Assembly: GCA_964304625.1 (NCBI GenBank)
Contig: OZ199838.1
Location: 12,338,001 to 12,402,000 of the forward strand
DNA length: 64,000 nt
Direction: 5' to 3'
From: Kudoa neothunni
Lineage: Eukaryota; Cnidaria
In this document: positions 60,357 to 64,000 of the stretch, piece after piece
Layout of the letters: the number at the start of each line of letters is the position of its first letter
Numbering within the stretch: position 1 is the first letter of the stretch
The notes under the pieces: model-generated
Told to the model about the DNA's origin: nothing
Databases searched by the model: none
What the model saw: the letters and a program-made list of their open reading frames with translations, nothing else
Translations under genes and position numbers: made by a program

Positions 60357-61555
60357 TTTTAAAATGAAAATCTATATAATGTGAATAAATGCCTCATTTC
60401 TGAAAAGCTTCTTTCAATAGCGATTGAAGAAGTAGGAATTGATAAAATATCCAGAGCTATTTTTGATAATATTGGGACTAATCTCTTGTTGATCCAAAAG
60501 TGTGAATCACCATTCACATCTATATCATTTATGGAGGATAATAATTGAAGTTGAACTTTTATTAATGTTATTTGTTCTATACTTAAGAATTTTGCAATGT
60601 CAGGTATATTTATTGATTTAAAATTCATATTTTTGGTTGTATCAAGGTTCTTGACAGTCTCCATGAACGTTGATGATATACATTCGAATACATTTGAACA
60701 AGTCATTTCATTCGCACATTCAACAAACTTTGAAAATTTGTTAATTTGATTCAATATTTCGTTAATACAATATTAGAGACTATACCATCTGCAATCATTT
60801 ACACGGGGTATTTCTTTTAAATATTCAATATCATGTTTTATTAGATGATACATAAAAATCTTCCTAGCACATTTGTTTTTTGAAATAAGTACCGAAAATT
60901 TAATGCAAACAAATCTTACATGATGCTGAATCTGATATAATAGCCAAACAATTGTTCCCATCGAGTTTATATTTTGTCATCGCTTGAGAAATATGGTTGG
61001 GAATAATCACTGAGTTGCATTCACGTAAAATCGTGGAATCCAACATAAAGACCATTTTTTTATTCAACGAGTGATCATAGAAACACACTAAAGTATGAAA
61101 CAATGGCCGATTTTTGAAATCCGGAGTCTCGCCAATCATTAATGAAATCCGCACATTGATCAATATAAGCGTCAATACTTCAACATTTTTGTCAAATAAT
61201 AGTCTACCATCAGGTAAAGATCGCGTGATAGGACAGTATTTTGTAATATAGTTGTGCAGGGGAGTATGCTTAGCAATGGATTTAAAAGATAGTCTACTAT
61301 AAATTACTATCGAAACTAAATCGGTTTCCATTTCATCATTATTTCGATCTCTATAAAACGAATTAAGGAACGGATACGTATGTTTTGACAAATTAATCAA
61401 TGAATTATGTTTTTTTCTTAGCTGAATGATCCTGTATTCTATTCTGTTGTGCTGGGGGGTTAACATTGCAGTATTCGTATACCAAAACATTGTCAAATAT
61501 TTGAAGACACGACCATTCGTCAAAAAAATAATTGTCTTCTATTTCTCGCCATATG
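60357..61555 (-). pseudogene. hAT transposase, second family, broken
   Basis: Reading on the minus strand, the start near 61550 gives IWREIEDNYFFDEW, the middle carries PLHNYITKYCPITRSLPDGR, KKMVFMLDSTILRECNS and NCLAIISDSASC, and the end carries the dimerisation block LPTSSIAIERSFSEM-like sequence (SIPTSSIAIERSFSEMRHLF) close to 60380. The 'DSA' and 'IERSFS' motifs are typical for hAT transposases. Frame breaks near 61500, 60910 and 60760 make it inactive. It is clearly different from the element at 36.3-39.2 kb. Clean terminal repeats and a target duplication were not found. Confidence 0.75.
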
Positions 61556-62082
61556 TTTAAATGCCGTGAAACCTGATAAATCCGGAGAAAATAGACGTCA
61601 ATTTTTTTATAAATTCGACGAAAATAGACTTTAATCGGAAATTACAGATCTAATTATAACTTAAGACCAAAATGAATCGAATGATTTCTATCCAATGATG
61701 GATAGGATATCTAATATTGTAAAATATACCTAGAAATGTACTTTCATAGCAATTTTTCTAAAAAATAAATGATAATTAGTTTATTAAAAAAACGAGTTTT
61801 ATATTCCACGCGCGCGCAATTAGATGGATATTGCGTATCTTTATTAAGTCCCTAAAAAGGTGCGCAATAACTGTTACTAACTGTAGTTGAAATTAAAAAT
61901 ATTTGTTGGGTATTATTTTAGAACTAGCCTTCAAAGATAAAAAATAATTCAGTTTTATGCGCATGTGTGTAGTGAAATATTTGCACATAAAGCCAGTCTA
62001 TTTTTGTATATACTTCATCACTGCTAAAAATATATGTGTGTAAAGATTTTTTTAGAAATAACATTAATTAACATCGATTCAT
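61556..62082. other. Spacer between the hAT remnant and the TMEM242-like gene
   Basis: Contains the repeat block near 61592 and, at its right end, the 5' region of the next gene. No coding exon seen. Confidence 0.4.
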
Positions 62083-62827
62083 ATGAAAATAGCCGAAATA
62101 GATAATAAAGCAAGTGAAAAACATAAACACGACGAGAAAAATCGTGACTCAAAAATATTCAAAATACTATTTCTAACTGGAAGCACGATGGTGGCTTCTA
62201 TTCTCGGATTTCAATACAGCAAATATAAAATGGTAAAACTGTCCCCATTAGATGGATGTGAAATGCCGAATACCAAAGTTGATCCTCAGATTCTCAGGGC
62301 TGAAGGGATGGAATTAGCCTTTAAGGCATTACGCAAAGCAACGCTTTACAATGCACTACTATTTAGTAGTTCAATTGGGGCTTTTTTAGCCTATGTAAAC
62401 TACCAAACTAGAAGCACATGTCAGGTGCGCCTTTTCTACTATGAATTTAAAAGCCGATCAGCCGACTAAACTTAAACATTGAATAATTTTATATTTACAC
62501 GGATCACATAGACGCATATTTTTTAAATTATTACGATGCAAAAGTGTGTTAAATAAATGTATGCAATGAATGGGTTGTTAGTCGATTGGTTTGATTATTC
62601 TGTCGAGTTATATTCTTCTCCTACTATTAATATCATTGATATCGTTATAGTATAAATTATTTCGTATATTTATACAAGCTGTTGTAGGTGTGTTTGTGTG
62701 CTAATCTCAATTATAGGATAAAGCGATCTCTGAACGACTTAGATTTTATTTGGATATTCAACCATCAACATCATCTACAAGTTTTTCGGACCTGCTGGAT
62801 CATTTTAGAATTTCTAATAATGAATAA
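62083..62827 (+). CDS. TMEM242-like small membrane protein
   Basis: Exon 1 (62083-62424) encodes a charged start, a first membrane segment (ILFLTGSTMVASILGFQYS) and a second (ATLYNALLFSSSIGAFLAYV), separated by a short loop with AEGMELAFKALRKATLYNAL. This matches TMEM242, where a similar SSLALRALGWGSLYAW block precedes the second segment. TMEM242 assists assembly of the mitochondrial ATP synthase c-ring in mammals. A proposed second exon, 62717-62827 after a 292-nt GT-AG intron, adds DKAISERLRFYLDIQP and an end at ISNNE; total 150 residues against 141 in human. The second exon is less certain, as reading through gives a shorter alternative end at about 62469. Confidence 0.55.
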
Positions 62828-63330
62828 ACAACTCTTATTTTGTATACGATATATTTCTATTGGTGTGTATTTATTTGTTGATGTTAAGCCTTTATTGAAT
62901 TGATTCATTTGTTTGAATAAAATTTAATCGACGAATTTATAACGTATTCGTGAAGGGATCGTTATTTGTCTTATATGAGTATAATAATATGAAAACATAG
63001 TATGGGTGTTTAAAATTAGAATTTTGAATTTATGCGGGGATGTCGCATGTTATTTTGCTAGCTGCTCCCTATGGGCTTCGATAGTTGCGCTCTAAGTTGA
63101 TCAGCGGTTATTCTCTTAGGATACAGCTGTCAATCCACCCAGTAATACTATTATCTAGGTTCAGGCAATCTATTTATTCATCAGACAATACATACGGGTT
63201 ATAGTTTACAATTGTTTGAAGTCCTTTACCAGAGTGGCATTTGTTGTAGTAGTTTGTCTGCTGACCTCGAGTGGATTGATTTCGATTTTTATTCGTATTA
63301 GATACTCCACGCTGAACGAATACGTTAAGT
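62828..63330. other. Spacer before the FERM gene
   Basis: No gene seen; probable 3' end of the TMEM242-like gene and promoter side of the FERM gene. Confidence 0.4.
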
Positions 63331-64000
63331 ATGAAGCTAAATAAACGTTCCAATTGGACATTACTTGTCAACACACACTGTGGACAGGAGATTAAAATTG
63401 ATGCACCAGTAGCTTCGACATATTCGCCGTTGTCACTAACAACCTCTTAGAAAACAGCGAATGCGTGTTTCATTAAAGAGAAAACGTGTGAGCAGTTGAA
63501 TTATAGGCATCCACACTACTTTGGGCTTCAATATTCATACAGCAAACCAAAAGTAAGAGTATCTAACGAAAGTCGCTAGTTTCATAATTTGTGTCATTTA
63601 GTATGTTGGATGGCTGAATGAGAAAAAAAGTATAAAACACGAAGTTGAAAGTAATGCTACTCACTTGATTTTAGTTAAGATTATAATTTAACGATAAATG
63701 TTGTCTAATAAATTTACTAACATTGGATTTTTTATATAGAAACTAATCTATCATTACAATTGGCATTTAAATTTTATGATCCTGAACCAGAGAATATTGC
63801 GTGTGACGCTTTAAGGTAATATTTACATTTTTTGAATGTCATTTAATAATATCTTGGTTTCACTTTTGTAGGCATGCATTATATATACAGCTGAGAAAAG
63901 ATATTGTTGTTGGTCGCCTTACAACAAATGAAAACGTACTGGCTAGGCTTGCAGGCTTATGTCTAAAAAGTGATGAATTTATTGAAATGTGTCGTCATTT
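63331..64000 (+). CDS. FERM-domain protein, 5' part (runs off the right edge)
   Basis: Exons 63331-63408, 63451-63552, 63602-63650, 63740-63815 and 63872 onward join in frame across introns of 42, 49, 89 and 56 nt. The protein begins MKLNKRSNWTLLVNTHCGQE, then KTANACFIKEKTCEQLNYRH, PHYFGLQYSYSKPK, VGWLNEKKSIKHEVEKTN, LQLAFKFYDPEPENIACDAL and YIQLRKDIVVGRLTTNEN. This is FERM lobe F1 followed by the start of F2: the HYFGLQY, WLN..K.IK, KFYDPEP and LRKDIVVGRL blocks match EPB41/PTPN/FRMD proteins in order and spacing. FERM domains link membranes to the cortical cytoskeleton. Which subfamily it belongs to depends on sequence beyond the edge. Confidence 0.85.

Noticed and set aside
1-64000. CRISPR arrays, bacterial operons, origin or attachment sites
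   Set aside because: No regularly spaced repeats or prokaryotic gene organisation; introns and gene set are those of an animal nucleus.

Overview
This is an AT-rich animal nuclear window. The gene set points to a metazoan: aurora borealis, a FERM-domain protein, YKT6, VPS36, a BNIP1/Sec20 SNARE, PUS7, N-myristoyltransferase, mitochondrial uL16, ribosomal eL24 and a secreted multi-Kunitz protein. The genes are cut into many short exons by GT-AG introns, most of them 40-70 nt and the smallest 26 nt. Such compact introns would fit a genome-reduced, fast-evolving invertebrate (an orthonectid or dicyemid is possible), but the species cannot be fixed from this sequence. Many genes look fragmented as open frames; splicing the short introns gives collinear, in-frame proteins.

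Layout: 1-0.8 kb, one end of a piggyBac-like transposon (continuing off the left edge) inserted at TTAA into a Helitron helicase remnant. 5.2-6.1 kb, YKT6. 6.5-9.35 kb, two FLYWCH/MULE remnants. 9.9-15 kb, the NMT gene bracketed by two near-identical inverted hAT copies, each with its own 8-bp target duplication; the right copy may be nested in an older hAT-like element. 17.2-22.4 kb, a tight same-strand cluster uL16m - VPS36 - BORA, with a partial tandem duplication at the VPS36/BORA boundary that creates a chimeric reading frame. 24.0-25.3 kb, a six-exon 322-residue gene I cannot name. 28.3-30.8 kb, a ZSWIM-type MULE with terminal inverted repeats. 31.0-33.9 kb, the divergent pair PUS7 / RPL24. 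35.1-39.5 kb, a cluster of a hAT MITE, a broken autonomous hAT and a piggyBac-type MITE. 40.8-42.3 kb, a secreted Kunitz-repeat protein. 43.2-46.0 kb, a second ZSWIM-type MULE. 47.4-50.3 kb, a Merlin element with about 216-bp inverted repeats. 55.1-55.9 kb, the BNIP1/Sec20 SNARE. 58 kb, possible piggyBac scraps. 60.4-61.6 kb, a third hAT. 62.1-62.8 kb, a TMEM242-like gene. 63.3 kb to the right edge, the 5' end of a FERM-domain gene.

The genes do not form one pathway. Several serve membrane traffic (YKT6, VPS36, BNIP1/Sec20), others translation and RNA modification (eL24, uL16m, PUS7), lipidation (NMT) and mitosis (BORA). I see no CRISPR, operon-type signals, rRNA or convincing tRNA, and no clear retroviral or Polinton-like element. 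The most unusual observations are the VPS36-BORA tandem duplication, the repeated loss of the 14-38 cysteine pair across the Kunitz repeats, the inverted hAT pair around NMT, the two one-base frame discrepancies in YKT6 and the unnamed six-exon gene. I did not find a clear new multi-gene system.
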